Shown here piece after piece: positions 1-9,175 of a stretch of DNA of 64,000 bases; within the stretch, counting starts at the first letter, position 1; every line of letters starts with the position of its first letter. The stretch covers positions 515,808 through 579,807 of the forward strand of contig NZ_PZJO01000001.1 of NCBI RefSeq assembly GCF_003206575.1. Direction: 5' to 3'. Source of the stretch: Salinicola endophyticus. Its GTDB lineage: Bacteria; Pseudomonadota; Gammaproteobacteria; Pseudomonadales; Halomonadaceae. Position numbers and translations under genes: made by a program. The notes beneath the pieces were generated by a model that was not told the DNA's origin, did not search any database, and saw only the letters and a list, made by a program, of their open reading frames with translations.

Positions 1-60
1 GAGGGCGCTATGACCCCCTCCCTGGGCGCTACCTTTGCCATCCATGGCAAAGGACCCTCG
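1..60. repeat. Intergenic element with nested inverted repeats
   Basis: Non-coding stretch at the window edge. It contains a perfect 9-bp inverted repeat, CCTTTGCCA (32-40) and TGGCAAAGG (45-53), around a 4-nt loop. Just upstream the motif GGGCGCT occurs twice (3-9 and 24-30). The compact hairpin layout without an open reading frame suggests a dispersed intergenic repeat or an RNA hairpin. Copy number cannot be seen from one window. Confidence 0.35.
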
Positions 61-120
61 CTTTGCCCTGCCCCCGGCGCCCATCGTTAGCGGGTTTGAC
101 AATGAGTGCTCATAACGACG

Positions 121-150
121 AGAGCCCCGGCACTTGGGTGCCGGGGCTCT
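121..150 (-). terminator. Hairpin downstream of purC
   Basis: Perfect 13-bp stem, AGAGCCCCGGCAC (121-133) with GTGCCGGGGCTCT (138-150), and a TTGG loop. It lies about 60 nt past the purC stop codon. The stem is strong, but neither strand has a clear T-run after it, so it is either a weak intrinsic terminator working on both strands or an mRNA 3'-end stabiliser. Confidence 0.55.
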
Positions 151-211
151 GTTCATTCAGGCCATCTGGGCTATCGCGCCGCAGGGCTATGCTGGCGGCG
201 GGCAGCCGCGC

Positions 212-925
212 TCAGTCGAAGCTCATGCCCAGACGACGGCCGACCTCTTCGTAGGCCTCGATCACCCCGCCCAGACCCTGGCGGAAGCGATCCTTGTCCA
301 TCTTCTCACGGGTCTCGGCGTCCCACAGGCGGCAGCCATCGGGCGAGAACTCGTCACCGAGCATGATCTCGCCGTCGAACACGCCGAACTCGAGCTTGTA
401 GTCGACCAGCAGCATGCCGCCATCCAGGAACAGCTGCTTGAGCACGTCGTTGACGCGGAAGGTGAGCGACTTCATGGTCGCCAGCTGCTCCGGCGTCGCC
501 CAGCCGAAGGTCTCGGCCAGCGACTCGTTGATCATCGGGTCGCCCTTCTCGTCGTTCTTGAGGAACAGTTCGAAGGTGGGCGGCGCCAGGGCGATTCCTT
601 CCTCGACGCCGAGACGCCGCACCAGGCCACCCGCGGCCAGATTGCGCACCACGCACTCCACCGGGATCATCTCGAGTTTCTTGACCACGCACTCGGTATC
701 GGAGAGCAGCTGATCGAAGTGGGTGGGAATGCCCGCCTCGGCCAGCTTGCCCATGATGAAGGCGTTGAAACGGTTGTTGACCATGCCCTTGCGCGCCAGC
801 GCTTCCTTCTTCTTGCCGTCGAAGGCGCTGGTGTCGTCGCGGAAGTGCAGCACCAGCCGCTGGGGGTCGTCGCTCAGATAGACCGACTTGGCCTTGCCGG
901 CATAGAGAAGATCGCGTTTTTGCAT
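212..925 (-). CDS. purC: Phosphoribosylaminoimidazole-succinocarboxamide synthase
   Basis: SAICAR synthetase of purine biosynthesis. It joins CAIR and aspartate with ATP in the cytoplasm. The 237-aa product has the usual bacterial length and begins with the family-typical [16 protein letters not shown], the glycine-rich ATP-binding start. An in-frame extension 19 residues upstream is possible, but GGAGACAGCTCC sits directly before the ATG at 925 and the family start matches there. It is the last gene of a minus-strand run dapA-bamC-MBL hydrolase-purC, about 77 nt after the hydrolase stop, so it may share that transcript. A strong hairpin follows it. Confidence 0.97.
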   Translation of the reverse strand: MQKRDLLYAGKAKSVYLSDDPQRLVLHFRDDTSAFDGKKKEALARKGMVNNRFNAFIMGKLAEAGIPTHFDQLLSDTECVVKKLEMIPVECVVRNLAAGGLVRRLGVEEGIALAPPTFELFLKNDEKGDPMINESLAETFGWATPEQLATMKSLTFRVNDVLKQLFLDGGMLLVDYKLEFGVFDGEIMLGDEFSPDGCRLWDAETREKMDKDRFRQGLGGVIEAYEEVGRRLGMSFD

Positions 926-1002
926 GGAGCTGTCTCCGCGTCGCCGCCGTCGGGCGGCTGTCTTGGGGTTGGGGTCGCGCAACGCCGCAACGGACGGCCT
1001 GT

Positions 1003-1806
1003 TCAGGCCACCCGCTGCCAGTCGGTGCCGTGGTCCTGGGTCGAGATCATCAGCCGCGACTCGTCGCCGTCGAGCAGCGGCGTCAGCGCTTCCAGGACGC
1101 GTTCGGGGTGATTATTTTGCGCCGAGAGGTGCGAGCACACAATCCGCTCCAGCCGATCCAGGCCCAGCCGCTGCAGCAGCGTCGCCGCCTGGGCGTTGGC
1201 CAGATGCCCCCAGCGCCCGGCGACACGGCGCTTCAGGTGGGGCGGATAGGGCCCCTCGGCGAGCATGCGCGGGTCATGGTTGCATTCGAGAAAGAGCGCG
1301 TCGCAGTGGCGAAACGCCTCGACCACATGGGCCGTGGGGTGGCCGAGATCGGTCAGCAGCCCCAGGCTGCGCGCCTGGGCGCGGATCCGGAACTGGATCG
1401 GTTCGCGGGCGTCGTGGGGCACGGTCACCGGATCGATCTCCAGCCCGCCGATGGCGAAGCGCGCCTGGGGCGTGAGCAGATCGAGCTGGGGCACCTCACC
1501 GAGCTTGCCCGAGAGCCAGCTACCGGCGCTGAGGTGCACCGGCAGGCGATAGCGCCGCGCCAGGGCCCCGACACCGGTGATATGGTCGCTGTGCTCATGG
1601 GTCACCAGCAACGCCGAGAGCTGGCGCGGATGCACGCCGAGCCGCGCCATGCGCCGCTCGGCCTCGCGCATGCCGAAGCCGCAGTCGACCAGAATCAGCG
1701 TCTCGCCGTCGCTGACCAGGGTGGCGTTGCCCTTGCTGCCACTGCCCAGCGAGGCGAAGTAGAGCCCGGGCGCAGCCCCCGGCGCCAGCGGCGACTCGCC
1801 CGCCAT
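1003..1806 (-). CDS. Metallo-beta-lactamase-fold hydrolase (WalJ/YycJ type)
   Basis: The 267-aa protein carries the zinc-binding motif T-H-E-H-S-D-H at residues 69-75, preceded by the N-terminal signature [10 protein letters not shown] and DCGFG seen in the YycJ/WalJ-like branch of the metallo-beta-lactamase superfamily. Members of this branch have been linked to 5'-to-3' exonuclease activity, but the substrate here is unknown. It has no signal peptide and should be cytoplasmic. Its ATG shares one base with the bamC stop codon (TGATG at 1804-1808), so it is probably translationally coupled to bamC. A conserved neighbour rather than a dedicated partner of purC or bamC is the safest reading. 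Confidence 0.85.
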   Translation of the reverse strand: MAGESPLAPGAAPGLYFASLGSGSKGNATLVSDGETLILVDCGFGMREAERRMARLGVHPRQLSALLVTHEHSDHITGVGALARRYRLPVHLSAGSWLSGKLGEVPQLDLLTPQARFAIGGLEIDPVTVPHDAREPIQFRIRAQARSLGLLTDLGHPTAHVVEAFRHCDALFLECNHDPRMLAEGPYPPHLKRRVAGRWGHLANAQAATLLQRLGLDRLERIVCSHLSAQNNHPERVLEALTPLLDGDESRLMISTQDHGTDWQRVA

Positions 1807-2756
1807 CAGCGCAGGGTCGCGGCGATGGCGTCGAGCAGGTCGCGCGCCTGGACCGGCGGCACCGGCTTGCCTTTGGGATCGGTCACGGTCACCGAGGTGA
1901 GCGCCGCCTGGGAGACCAGTTTCAAGCGATACGAGCGATAGTCGTCGCCACCGCCGCCGAACCAGTCGAACCAGCCGCCGCCCTGATCCGCAGGGCGATA
2001 GTCGACGAAGAATTCGCCGGCGCTGCGGTTCTGGTCGACCAGCTTGAGTCGCTGCGAGTCGAAGCCGTTCTGGAGCTGATAGTAGAGCTCGGACCAGGCG
2101 CGGTTGGTGTCCAGGGCGAGATTGAGCTGCCAGGTGCCGTCACGGTTGACCAGCTTGACCCGCTCGCTCTGGTCGAGCGGTTGGGCCGCCAGGGAAACGC
2201 CGCTGTCGCTGGCGCCGCTGGCGTCCAGATAGGCCTTGATCCCGCTCAGGCAGCGGCCGGCATCACCGATGTCACAGCGCACCTCACTGGTACCGCTACG
2301 CAAGCCCTGACGCAGGCTGATCGCGCCCTGCTCGGTCTGGATGCGGCCCTTGGCGGCGTCGATGTTGGTGGCACGCACGCCATGGTCGACGGCGAAGCCC
2401 TGCAGACGCGGCCACACGCTGGCCGGCGCGGCGTTGACCAGCAGCCAACGCTCGTTGCCCGCCTGGCGCGCCTCGACGAACGGCTGATCCTCGCTCGGCC
2501 CCGCGGCCAGCGGCTGCGGCCGCGGCGCATCGCTATCCTCGGACGCCATGAAGTCGCTGTCCGCCTGGGGCACCGGCATCGAGTCCTGGTAGCGGATCGG
2601 GTTGCTCGACGACGGCAGCTGCAGCGGCTGGCTCATCTTGGCATCGCGATACTCGTCGTCACGATTGTAGTAGTAACCATCCTGGAACAGGCCACAGCCC
2701 GACAGCGTCAGCGTCGCGCACAGCACCAGGGGCATCCCTTTGAGGATGGGCTTCAT
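1806..2756 (-). CDS. bamC: Outer membrane protein assembly factor BamC (lipoprotein)
   Basis: Lipoprotein subunit of the BAM complex that inserts beta-barrel proteins into the outer membrane. The chosen start at 2756 gives a short signal peptide ending in a lipobox, LSGC, so the mature protein would be lipidated on the cysteine and sorted to the outer membrane. AAAGGTGG precedes this ATG; the upstream in-frame start has no such support. The 316-aa product has an unstructured N-terminal stretch after the Cys, then two helix-grip domains with the C-terminal ending typical of NlpB/BamC. It lies directly downstream of dapA, the order known from other gammaproteobacteria. Confidence 0.93.
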   Translation of the reverse strand: MKPILKGMPLVLCATLTLSGCGLFQDGYYYNRDDEYRDAKMSQPLQLPSSSNPIRYQDSMPVPQADSDFMASEDSDAPRPQPLAAGPSEDQPFVEARQAGNERWLLVNAAPASVWPRLQGFAVDHGVRATNIDAAKGRIQTEQGAISLRQGLRSGTSEVRCDIGDAGRCLSGIKAYLDASGASDSGVSLAAQPLDQSERVKLVNRDGTWQLNLALDTNRAWSELYYQLQNGFDSQRLKLVDQNRSAGEFFVDYRPADQGGGWFDWFGGGGDDYRSYRLKLVSQAALTSVTVTDPKGKPVPPVQARDLLDAIAATLR

Positions 2757-2814
2757 GCATCCACCTTTGTTCGAAGCAAGTCTATTCGGCATCCGGCATG
2801 CGGCTCGGGCCGGC

Positions 2815-3699
2815 TCACGCGGTCTCGATCCCGGCCAGCTGCAGCGCCTCGCCGACGCTGCCGTGGTAGCGCTCGGAGAGCCAGGTCAGCGGCAGGCGAA
2901 TGCCCTTGTCGGCGTAGCCCATGCGGTTGAGCGCCCACTTCACCGGGATCGGGTTGGACTCGATTCCCAGCGCGGTGTGCAGCGGCGCCAGGCGCGCGTT
3001 GATCTGGTGGGCTCGCTCGTGGTTGCCGCCGGCGGCGGCCACGCACAGCTCGTGCATCGCCTTGGGCGCGACATTGGCGGTCACCGAGATGTCGCCATGG
3101 CCGCCCATCAGCATGAAGTCACAGGCGGTGGGATCATCGCCGGAGTAGAGCGCGAAGTCGCTGCCCTTGAGACGCTCGATCAGCTCCTCGGCGCGCTCCA
3201 GGTTGCCGGTGGCATCCTTGAGCCCGACGATGCGCTCCAGCTCGGCGAGACGGAAGACGGTCTCGTTGTAGATATCCGAGCAGGTGCGCCCCGGCACGTT
3301 GTAGAGAATGATCGGCAGCTCGCTGGCCTCGGCGACCGCCTTGAAGTGCTGGTACAAACCTTCCTGGGTCGGCTTGTTGTAGTAGGGCGCCACGGACAGG
3401 CAGCAGTCGGCACCGACCTCGCTGGCGTAGCGCGCCAGCTCCACCGCCTCGGCGGTGTTGTTGGCCCCGGTCCCGGCGATCACCGGAATGCGCCCGCCGA
3501 CCTCTTCCACCACGGTGCGGATCACGTCGAAGTGCTCGGCGAACGACATGGTGGTCGGCTCACCGGTGGTGCCGGCGGCGACGATGGCGTCGGTCCCCTG
3601 ATCGAGATGGAAATTCACCAGACGACGCAGCGCCTCCCAGTCGATCTCGCCTCCGGCCTTCATCGGTGTCGCCAAGGCGACGATGCTGCCTGTGATCAT
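2815..3699 (-). CDS. dapA: 4-hydroxy-tetrahydrodipicolinate synthase
   Basis: First committed enzyme of the diaminopimelate/lysine pathway; condenses pyruvate with aspartate semialdehyde. The 294-aa TIM-barrel protein keeps the catalytic residues in E. coli numbering: Thr44-Thr45 in GTTGEPTT, Tyr133 in YNVPGRT, and the Schiff-base Lys161 in GLKDATGN. An upstream in-frame ATG would add 40 residues of no family resemblance; the start at 3699 is preceded by GGGAG. It heads the minus-strand run dapA-bamC-hydrolase-purC, linking cell wall precursor and outer membrane assembly genes. Confidence 0.97.
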   Translation of the reverse strand: MITGSIVALATPMKAGGEIDWEALRRLVNFHLDQGTDAIVAAGTTGEPTTMSFAEHFDVIRTVVEEVGGRIPVIAGTGANNTAEAVELARYASEVGADCCLSVAPYYNKPTQEGLYQHFKAVAEASELPIILYNVPGRTCSDIYNETVFRLAELERIVGLKDATGNLERAEELIERLKGSDFALYSGDDPTACDFMLMGGHGDISVTANVAPKAMHELCVAAAGGNHERAHQINARLAPLHTALGIESNPIPVKWALNRMGYADKGIRLPLTWLSERYHGSVGEALQLAGIETA

Positions 3700-4053
3700 G
3701 TTGCGGTTCTCTCCCTTATGACCTGACGGGCGCATGGGCCTGACACAGGATTCCAAGACGCGGGCCGAGAATGGAGACCATCGCCAGGCCCGATAGGCCG
3801 CTACGGACGCCCGCGGCACTGCCCGCGCTACGCAAATTTCGCAAACACCGAATGGTACTCAGGCTACCGCGGCCTGTACAGCCGCGCCGCCGCCCCTGCT
3901 GCCCATTGCGGAGCCAGCGCCGATGCCACGGCAGCGCCACCGAGCATTGACCGCCGAGATCGGCTATCGTTCGATGCCAGTGGCACGCCGACTCGCATGA
4001 CCGGTCGACGCCTGCCCCTGTTTCCACGTCGTCACAGCTCATGGGAGGCCAGC
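3700..4053. other. Divergent dapA/bcp intergenic region
   Basis: 354 nt between the divergent dapA and bcp starts. No credible coding sequence was found; the one longish minus-strand frame has no domain and poor codon pattern. It must hold the promoters of both genes, but no sigma70 site with acceptable spacing could be picked by eye. The gcvR gene that often sits between dapA and bcp in related bacteria is absent. Confidence 0.5.
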
Positions 4054-4524
4054 ATGACACTCAGCATCGGACAACCGGTCGAGGACTTCACCGCCGACGC
4101 CACCAGCGACACCACCTTCCGCCTCAGCGACTATCGCGGCCAACAGGTGGTGATCTACTTCTATCCCAAGGACAGCACCCCCGGCTGTACCACCGAAGGG
4201 GGCGACTTCCGCGACAACATCGACGCCTTCCGCGCCGCCAATACCGTAGTGGTCGGGGTCTCCCGGGACGGTCTCAAGGCGCACGAGAACTTCAAGGCCA
4301 AGCAGGGCTTTCCGTTCGAGCTGATCTCGGATCGCGACGAAGCGCTGTGCCGTCAGTTCGACGTGATCAAGCTCAAGAAGATGTATGGCAAGGAGCACCT
4401 GGGCGTGGAGCGCAGCACCTTCCTGATCGACGCCGAGGGCAAGCTCGCCCGCGAGTGGCGCGGGGTCAAGGTACCGGGCCACGTCGACGAGGTGCTCGCC
4501 GCGGCCCAGGAACTCAACGGCTGA
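4054..4524 (+). CDS. bcp: Thiol peroxidase Bcp (peroxiredoxin Q)
   Basis: Thioredoxin-dependent peroxidase that reduces hydrogen and organic peroxides in the cytoplasm. The 156-aa product has the AhpC/TSA fold with the peroxidatic Cys45 in STPGCTTEGG. The start at 4054 follows GGGAGG and gives the normal Bcp length; an upstream in-frame ATG lacks a site. The second cysteine that E. coli Bcp has at position 50 is a glycine here. The only other cysteine seen is Cys99 in DEALCRQF, so the enzyme may work as a 1-Cys type or use an atypical resolving cysteine. It ends 6 nt before the convergent permease gene. Confidence 0.93.
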   Translation: MTLSIGQPVEDFTADATSDTTFRLSDYRGQQVVIYFYPKDSTPGCTTEGGDFRDNIDAFRAANTVVVGVSRDGLKAHENFKAKQGFPFELISDRDEALCRQFDVIKLKKMYGKEHLGVERSTFLIDAEGKLAREWRGVKVPGHVDEVLAAAQELNG

Positions 4525-4530
4525 ACACCC

Positions 4531-5613
4531 TCATTGGGAATTGATCTCGGCCTGGCTGGCGATACCGCGCGGCCAGGCCTGGACCAGCGCCTTGATCAAG
4601 GTCGCCAGGGGGATGGCGAAGAAGATGCCCCAGAAGCCCCACAGCCCGCCGAAGAAGAGCACCGCCAGGATGATCGAGACCGGGTGCAGATCGACCGCTT
4701 CCGAGAACAGGATCGGCACCAGCACGTTGCCGTCCAGCGCCTGCAGAATGGCGTAGGCCAGCAGCACGTAGAAGAACTGCTCGCCCATGCCGAAGTGAAA
4801 GCCCGCTACCGCGGCGACCGGTAGCGTGGCCACCGCGGCGCCGATATAGGGCACCAGTACCGATAGCCCCACCATCAGCCCGAGCAGCGCCGCGTAGGGC
4901 AGCCCGAAGGCCCAGAAGGTGATGAAGGCAACGCTGCCGACGATGATGATCTCGATGGTCTTGCCACGCACGTAGTTGGCGATCTGGTCGTCCATCTCCT
5001 GCCACACCCGGGTCATCAGGGTGCGCTGGCGCGGCAGCAGCGAAAGCAGGAAGGCGACCAGGCGTTCGCGATCCTTGAGCATGAAGAAGACCAGGATCGG
5101 CACCAGCACCAGATAGATGATCAGCGCCATCAGACTGCCCAGCGAGGCGAGCGACAGGGTCAGCGCACGCTGGCCCAGGGTGGAAGCCTGGCGCCCGGCG
5201 GAGGCGATCCAGCCCTGGATCTGATCCGGCGTCACCACCGTGGGATAGCGCGCCTGCAGCTCGTCGAGCCAGAGCTGGCTGCTGGCGAACATGCGCGGCG
5301 CCTCCTGTACAAGCTCCATCAGCTGATTCCACACCAGCGGCAGCACGACCAGCGCCAGCGCCAGCAGCGCACCGAGGAAGAGCAGGAACACCAGCCCCAC
5401 CGCCAGCAGGCGCGGCAGCCCGCGACGTTCGAGCCAGCCCACCACCCCCTGCAGCAGAAAGGCCACGACCAGCGCGGTGAAAAAGGGCGCCAGCGCCTGC
5501 CCCATCCAGATCACCACGGCGAAACCGCCGATCAGCAGCGCCAGCAGGACGATCGCCTGTTCGTCGGAGAGGTAGCGCTCGAACCACTGCCGCAATACGC
5601 CTTTCAAACTCAT
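4531..5613 (-). CDS. AI-2E/PerM family membrane permease
   Basis: The 360-aa integral membrane protein has about eight hydrophobic segments and the PerM/AI-2E layout: two N-terminal helices, a soluble loop around residues 95-150, then a helical bundle with PYIGAAVATLPV near residue 255. Characterised family members include AI-2 exporters and sodium/proton antiporters, so the substrate is not known. Its ATG overlaps the tusA stop by 4 nt (ATGA at 5610-5613), which implies coupled translation. The perM-tusA pairing beside bepA and bcp is common in gammaproteobacteria. Confidence 0.85.
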   Translation of the reverse strand: MSLKGVLRQWFERYLSDEQAIVLLALLIGGFAVVIWMGQALAPFFTALVVAFLLQGVVGWLERRGLPRLLAVGLVFLLFLGALLALALVVLPLVWNQLMELVQEAPRMFASSQLWLDELQARYPTVVTPDQIQGWIASAGRQASTLGQRALTLSLASLGSLMALIIYLVLVPILVFFMLKDRERLVAFLLSLLPRQRTLMTRVWQEMDDQIANYVRGKTIEIIIVGSVAFITFWAFGLPYAALLGLMVGLSVLVPYIGAAVATLPVAAVAGFHFGMGEQFFYVLLAYAILQALDGNVLVPILFSEAVDLHPVSIILAVLFFGGLWGFWGIFFAIPLATLIKALVQAWPRGIASQAEINSQ

Positions 5614-5861
5614 GCCTCGCTATCCTTACCCATCTTGCGCAGCCAGTAACGGTAGCTGCCCGCCTCGGCCGTGCGGTCGACCAGCGTATGTCGGCTGTGT
5701 GCGGCGAAACTGGCAAAATCCTGCCACGAGCCGGCGTCGGTCGCGACCACCTCGAGCAGCTCCCCCGGCTGCATGCCGGCAAGCGCCTGCTTGGCCTTGA
5801 GCAGTGGTAACGGACAGCTCAGACCCGAGGCGTCGAGCCGATGATCGGGGGCGTGAGACAT
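5610..5861 (-). CDS. tusA: TusA-family sulfurtransferase
   Basis: Small 83-aa sulfur carrier. The active-site Cys16 lies in the signature SGLSCPLPLLKAK, followed by the family pattern of GELLEVVATDAGS and a C-terminal YRYWLRK. Relatives accept persulfide sulfur from a cysteine desulfurase for tRNA thiolation or molybdenum cofactor synthesis. The ATG at 5861 is preceded by AGGAAG and gives family length; the longer frame upstream adds 38 unrelated residues. It is cotranscribed with, and overlaps, the PerM-type permease. It could be a YeeD/SirA-like paralogue rather than the tRNA-specific TusA. Confidence 0.85.
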   Translation of the reverse strand: MSHAPDHRLDASGLSCPLPLLKAKQALAGMQPGELLEVVATDAGSWQDFASFAAHSRHTLVDRTAEAGSYRYWLRKMGKDSEA

Positions 5862-6016
5862 GACACTTCCTGCATCGGTTGAGTGGGCACCGTGGCGACA
5901 GTTGCATACCCTGGGGTTTGCAGGCAACGTCTGCCACAGGCTGCGGTCGAAGGCATCATAGCGCAGAACCGACAACGACTTCCGTCGCTTTCGTCGACGT
6001 CCATACGAGAAGGTCG

Positions 6017-7504
6017 ATGATCAAGAGATTGCATGCGCGCGCATCGCGCAGACTGCTGCTGGGCTCGCTGGCCGCCGCCGCTCTCTGGCTCACCGGGGCG
6101 CCAGTCCAAGCACAGCAGAACCCTCAGCTGCCTGGCATGGGCAGCTATCAGCTGCCGGACATGGGCAGTACCAGCGCCACCGTCACCACCAGCGACGAGC
6201 ATCGCCTCGGCCGCGCCTGGCTACGCCAGTTCCGCGCCCATACCGACCCCTGGCAGGACCCCATCGCCCAGACCTACATCCAGTCGCTACTCGCTCGGCT
6301 GGTGCCCTACAGCGGCGTCGACGACCAACTGGTTGTCACGCTGATCGATAGCCGCCTGCTCAACGCCTTCGCCGTGCCCGGCGGTATCGTCGGGGTCAAC
6401 GCCGGCCTATTCGCCTCGGCCCCGGACGAGGACGAGTTCGCCGCGGTACTGGCCCACGAGCTGGGCCACCTGGCCCAGCGCCACTATGCCCGGCGCATGG
6501 CACGCATCGAGCAGACCCAGCTACCGACCATGGCCGCCATGCTCGCGGGGATGATCATCGCCGCTGGCGGCGGCGGTGGCGCCGGTCTGGCGACCATGGT
6601 CGGCTCCACCGCCGCCTTCGCCCAGGACCAGCTGGCCTACTCGCGGCGCTTCGAGCAGGAGGCCGACCGCGTAGGGCTCAACGCCATGGCCAAGGCCGGC
6701 TTCGACCCGCAGGCGATGCCGAAGATGTTCCGCTCGCTGCAGAAGCTGGCCACGCTGCAGGGCGGCAACCCACCGGAGTTTCTGCTCACCCACCCGGTCA
6801 CCGAATCGCGCATCAGCGACACCCAGGCGCGTGCCGACCAACTGCCCTCGCCGCCCGCCCACGACGACACGGCCTACGCCATGGTGCGCGCCCGCGCGCT
6901 GGTGCTGCTCAACCAGAACACGCCCTCCCAGGCGCTCACCGAACTCGAGCAGGATCACCCGCCCGAGGCGGCGGTGCGCTACCTGAAGGCGCTGCTGGCG
7001 GCCCGGCAAGCCCACTACAGCGAAGCGCTGGCGACACTCGATGCACTGGCCAAGACCCACCCGGATCTATCGATGATTCCCGCCACCGCGGCACAGATCG
7101 CCTTCGAGGCCAACGACCGCCCCGGCGCCCTGGCGCGCGCGCGGCGCATCCTGCGGCTCTCCCCAGGCTACTTCCCGGCGCAGTGGGTCGAGGCGGAAGC
7201 GCTTTTGCAGATGCAGCCGGACCAGGCCTTCGACGTGCTACGCAGCATGAGCGAACAGTACCCCGAAGACCCCAACGTGTTCGGCCTGCTGGCCGAAGCC
7301 GCCGGTCGCAGCGGGCGCGAGGTCTGGGGCCAGCTGGCACGGGCCGAACAGCTGCAGCTGGAGGGGCAGATCGACACCGCGATCCGCCAGCTCGACTCGG
7401 CCAGCAAGAGTGCCAAGCGCAGCGGCGACTACGCCATGGCGAGCCGGATCGAGCAGCGTCGCAAGGATTTTCTCGACTATCGCGACGCGATGCAGAACTT
7501 CTGA
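6017..7504 (+). CDS. bepA: Periplasmic beta-barrel assembly-enhancing protease BepA
   Basis: M48 zinc metalloprotease and chaperone of outer membrane protein assembly. The 495-aa product starts with a signal peptide of about 33 residues (positively charged start, LLLGSLAAAALWL core, cleavage near VQAQ). The zinc motif HELGH lies at residues 147-151, with the third ligand Glu in the EQEAD segment near residue 215. The C-terminal half is made of TPR-like helical repeats. The start at 6017 was chosen for the signal peptide and the purine-rich GAGAAGG just before it. It is divergent from tusA and convergent with the serine hydrolase gene. Confidence 0.93.
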   Translation: MIKRLHARASRRLLLGSLAAAALWLTGAPVQAQQNPQLPGMGSYQLPDMGSTSATVTTSDEHRLGRAWLRQFRAHTDPWQDPIAQTYIQSLLARLVPYSGVDDQLVVTLIDSRLLNAFAVPGGIVGVNAGLFASAPDEDEFAAVLAHELGHLAQRHYARRMARIEQTQLPTMAAMLAGMIIAAGGGGGAGLATMVGSTAAFAQDQLAYSRRFEQEADRVGLNAMAKAGFDPQAMPKMFRSLQKLATLQGGNPPEFLLTHPVTESRISDTQARADQLPSPPAHDDTAYAMVRARALVLLNQNTPSQALTELEQDHPPEAAVRYLKALLAARQAHYSEALATLDALAKTHPDLSMIPATAAQIAFEANDRPGALARARRILRLSPGYFPAQWVEAEALLQMQPDQAFDVLRSMSEQYPEDPNVFGLLAEAAGRSGREVWGQLARAEQLQLEGQIDTAIRQLDSASKSAKRSGDYAMASRIEQRRKDFLDYRDAMQNF

Positions 7505-7544
7505 CAACGCCTCGACGCAGTGCCATCAGCAGCCGCTGCTCGAT

Positions 7545-8738
7545 CTACCCATCCGTCAGCGCGGCAGCGACCGCATCGAACAGCCGCATCGGTTCGATCA
7601 CCATCCGCCCCATCGGCTTGGGGGCCGCGGCGTGCTGCACGATCACCAGCTCGCGGCGCGGATTGACGTAGAGATACTGACCATGGATGCCGCGCGCGGC
7701 GAAGGCGCGGTCGCGGCGCGAAGGCTCGGTCCAGCCGCTCCACCACATGTAGCCGTAGTCGACCGACTCGCCGCCGACGAGAACGCTCGGTTGCGTGGCT
7801 TCGGCGATCCAGCCCGCCGGCAGCAGAGACGTCCCCGCCACGCAGCCGCCTTCGAGCAGGAACTGGCCGAAGCGGGCGTAGTCGCGCAGGGTCGCGGCGA
7901 TACCGCTGCCGCCGATCTCGATACCCTGGGGCGATGCCAGCCACCAGGTGGCATCCGCCTCCATGCCGAAGGGTTGCCACAGTTTCTGGGCCAGGTAGTC
8001 GGCCAGCGGGCACCCCACGGCGCGGCTGACCATCTCCGCCAGGATCTGGGTCTCGCCGGTACTGTAGTTGTGCCGCGTGCCCGGCGGTGCCACCCGCGGC
8101 AGCTTCGCCATTACCGCCATCGCCGCTCCAGGGCGCTGTTCGAGCTGGGCCGCCAGCAGCGCTCGACGGTCTGAGCCAGGGTCGGTGTAGGTCTCGTTCC
8201 AGCCCACCCCGGAAGCCATCATCAGCAGCTCGCGCAGGGTCACCTCGGTATAGGCACTGCCGGCCAGCGCCGGAACGTAGTCGCCCACCCGCGCAGCCAG
8301 CCCCTCGGCGATGGCACCGTCGTGGATCGCCATACCGGCGAGCGTCGACGTCACCGACTTGGCCACCGACATCGACATCCAGCGGGTATCGGGGCCGTTG
8401 CCACGCTGATAGGTCTCGTAGCGGATCTGCCCACGGTGCAGCACCAGCAGGCCGGTGACGCTGTTCAGCGCCAGATAGTCGTAGAGGTCGTAGCGCTCAT
8501 CGGCCACCGCCACGCTGATCTCGCCCAGCCCCCTGGGCGAGCGCGACAACTCACGCACCGGCCCGCCAGCGGCGATGGTGCGCGACGGAAACAGCCGCTG
8601 GATATTGCGATAGGTCGCCACCGCCAGATCCGGAGTCAGGTGACCCGAGTAGGCATCGGTGACGCTACCGATCGGCTCCTCGGCGTGGCGGTAGCCGGCG
8701 GCACGGGAAGCGGTGTGGTCGAGTGACCCTGGGGGCAT
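7545..8738 (-). CDS. Serine hydrolase, class C beta-lactamase family
   Basis: 397-aa member of the beta-lactamase/transpeptidase-like (serine hydrolase) fold. The nucleophile motif S-x-x-K is SVAK at residues 124-127 and the second motif Y-x-N appears as YST at 225-227. No signal peptide or membrane segment is obvious, so a cytoplasmic esterase or amidase role is more likely than antibiotic resistance. The ATG at 8738 follows GAGGAG with good spacing; an in-frame start 12 residues upstream lacks one. It is transcribed away from the tRNA-Lys genes. The physiological substrate is unknown. Confidence 0.85.
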   Translation of the reverse strand: MPPGSLDHTASRAAGYRHAEEPIGSVTDAYSGHLTPDLAVATYRNIQRLFPSRTIAAGGPVRELSRSPRGLGEISVAVADERYDLYDYLALNSVTGLLVLHRGQIRYETYQRGNGPDTRWMSMSVAKSVTSTLAGMAIHDGAIAEGLAARVGDYVPALAGSAYTEVTLRELLMMASGVGWNETYTDPGSDRRALLAAQLEQRPGAAMAVMAKLPRVAPPGTRHNYSTGETQILAEMVSRAVGCPLADYLAQKLWQPFGMEADATWWLASPQGIEIGGSGIAATLRDYARFGQFLLEGGCVAGTSLLPAGWIAEATQPSVLVGGESVDYGYMWWSGWTEPSRRDRAFAARGIHGQYLYVNPRRELVIVQHAAAPKPMGRMVIEPMRLFDAVAAALTDG

Positions 8739-8929
8739 GGCGATTCTCCTCGGCGAATCCCCCATCTCTATCACAGTTACATGCCACGTGGCGCCGCGCG
8801 CTCACCTGCCGTATCGACAGAAGCGACAACGCAGACACCGCAGGCCGTGGGTCAATAGGAAACGGGCAATGGGAAGTGGGCAACTGGAAACGGAACGACG
8901 TGCGAGGGAGCGCGAAAACAAAGAAGCAA

Positions 8930-9005
8930 TGGTGGGTCGTGTAGGATTCGAACCTACGACCAATTGGTTAAAAGCCAACTGCTCTACCAACTGAGCTAAC
9001 GACCC
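8930..9005 (-). tRNA. tRNA-Lys (anticodon UUU), copy 3
   Basis: 76 nt with encoded CCA. Minus-strand sequence begins GGGTCGTTAGCTCAG, has anticodon loop CTTTTAA and T-loop GTTCGAATC, and the 7-bp acceptor stem pairs GGGTCGT with ACGACCC. It is identical to the two copies upstream and is transcribed last of the three. Confidence 0.97.
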
Positions 9006-9067
9006 ATTGCACACGACCGACGAAGGTGTCGAGTCGCTTGCCGAAAAACGGCGAGGGGGGAGATCGA

Positions 9068-9143
9068 TGGTGGGTCGTGTAGGATTCGAACCTACGACCA
9101 ATTGGTTAAAAGCCAACTGCTCTACCAACTGAGCTAACGACCC
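9068..9143 (-). tRNA. tRNA-Lys (anticodon UUU), copy 2
   Basis: 76 nt with encoded CCA, sequence-identical to the flanking copies. The spacer of 62 nt to the next copy is unrelated to the other spacer, so only the mature tRNA sequence is conserved. Confidence 0.97.
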
Positions 9144-9175
9144 AAAACTTGCAAACTGCATCGACCCGTCGGCGG

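Noticed and set aside
3716..4060. Minus-strand open frame of 114 codons between dapA and bcp
   Set aside because: No ribosome-binding site, no recognisable domain, erratic Cys/Trp/Arg-rich composition, and it runs through the region needed for promoters.
4514..5782. Minus-strand open frame of 422 codons overlapping the PerM-type gene
   Set aside because: It is the shifted frame of the permease and tusA genes, rich in Gly, Ala and Arg with no hydrophobic pattern.
7545..8738. Beta-lactamase resistance gene
   Set aside because: The SxxK and YxN-like motifs show the fold, but there is no signal peptide and the sequence does not match AmpC; a general esterase-type hydrolase is safer.
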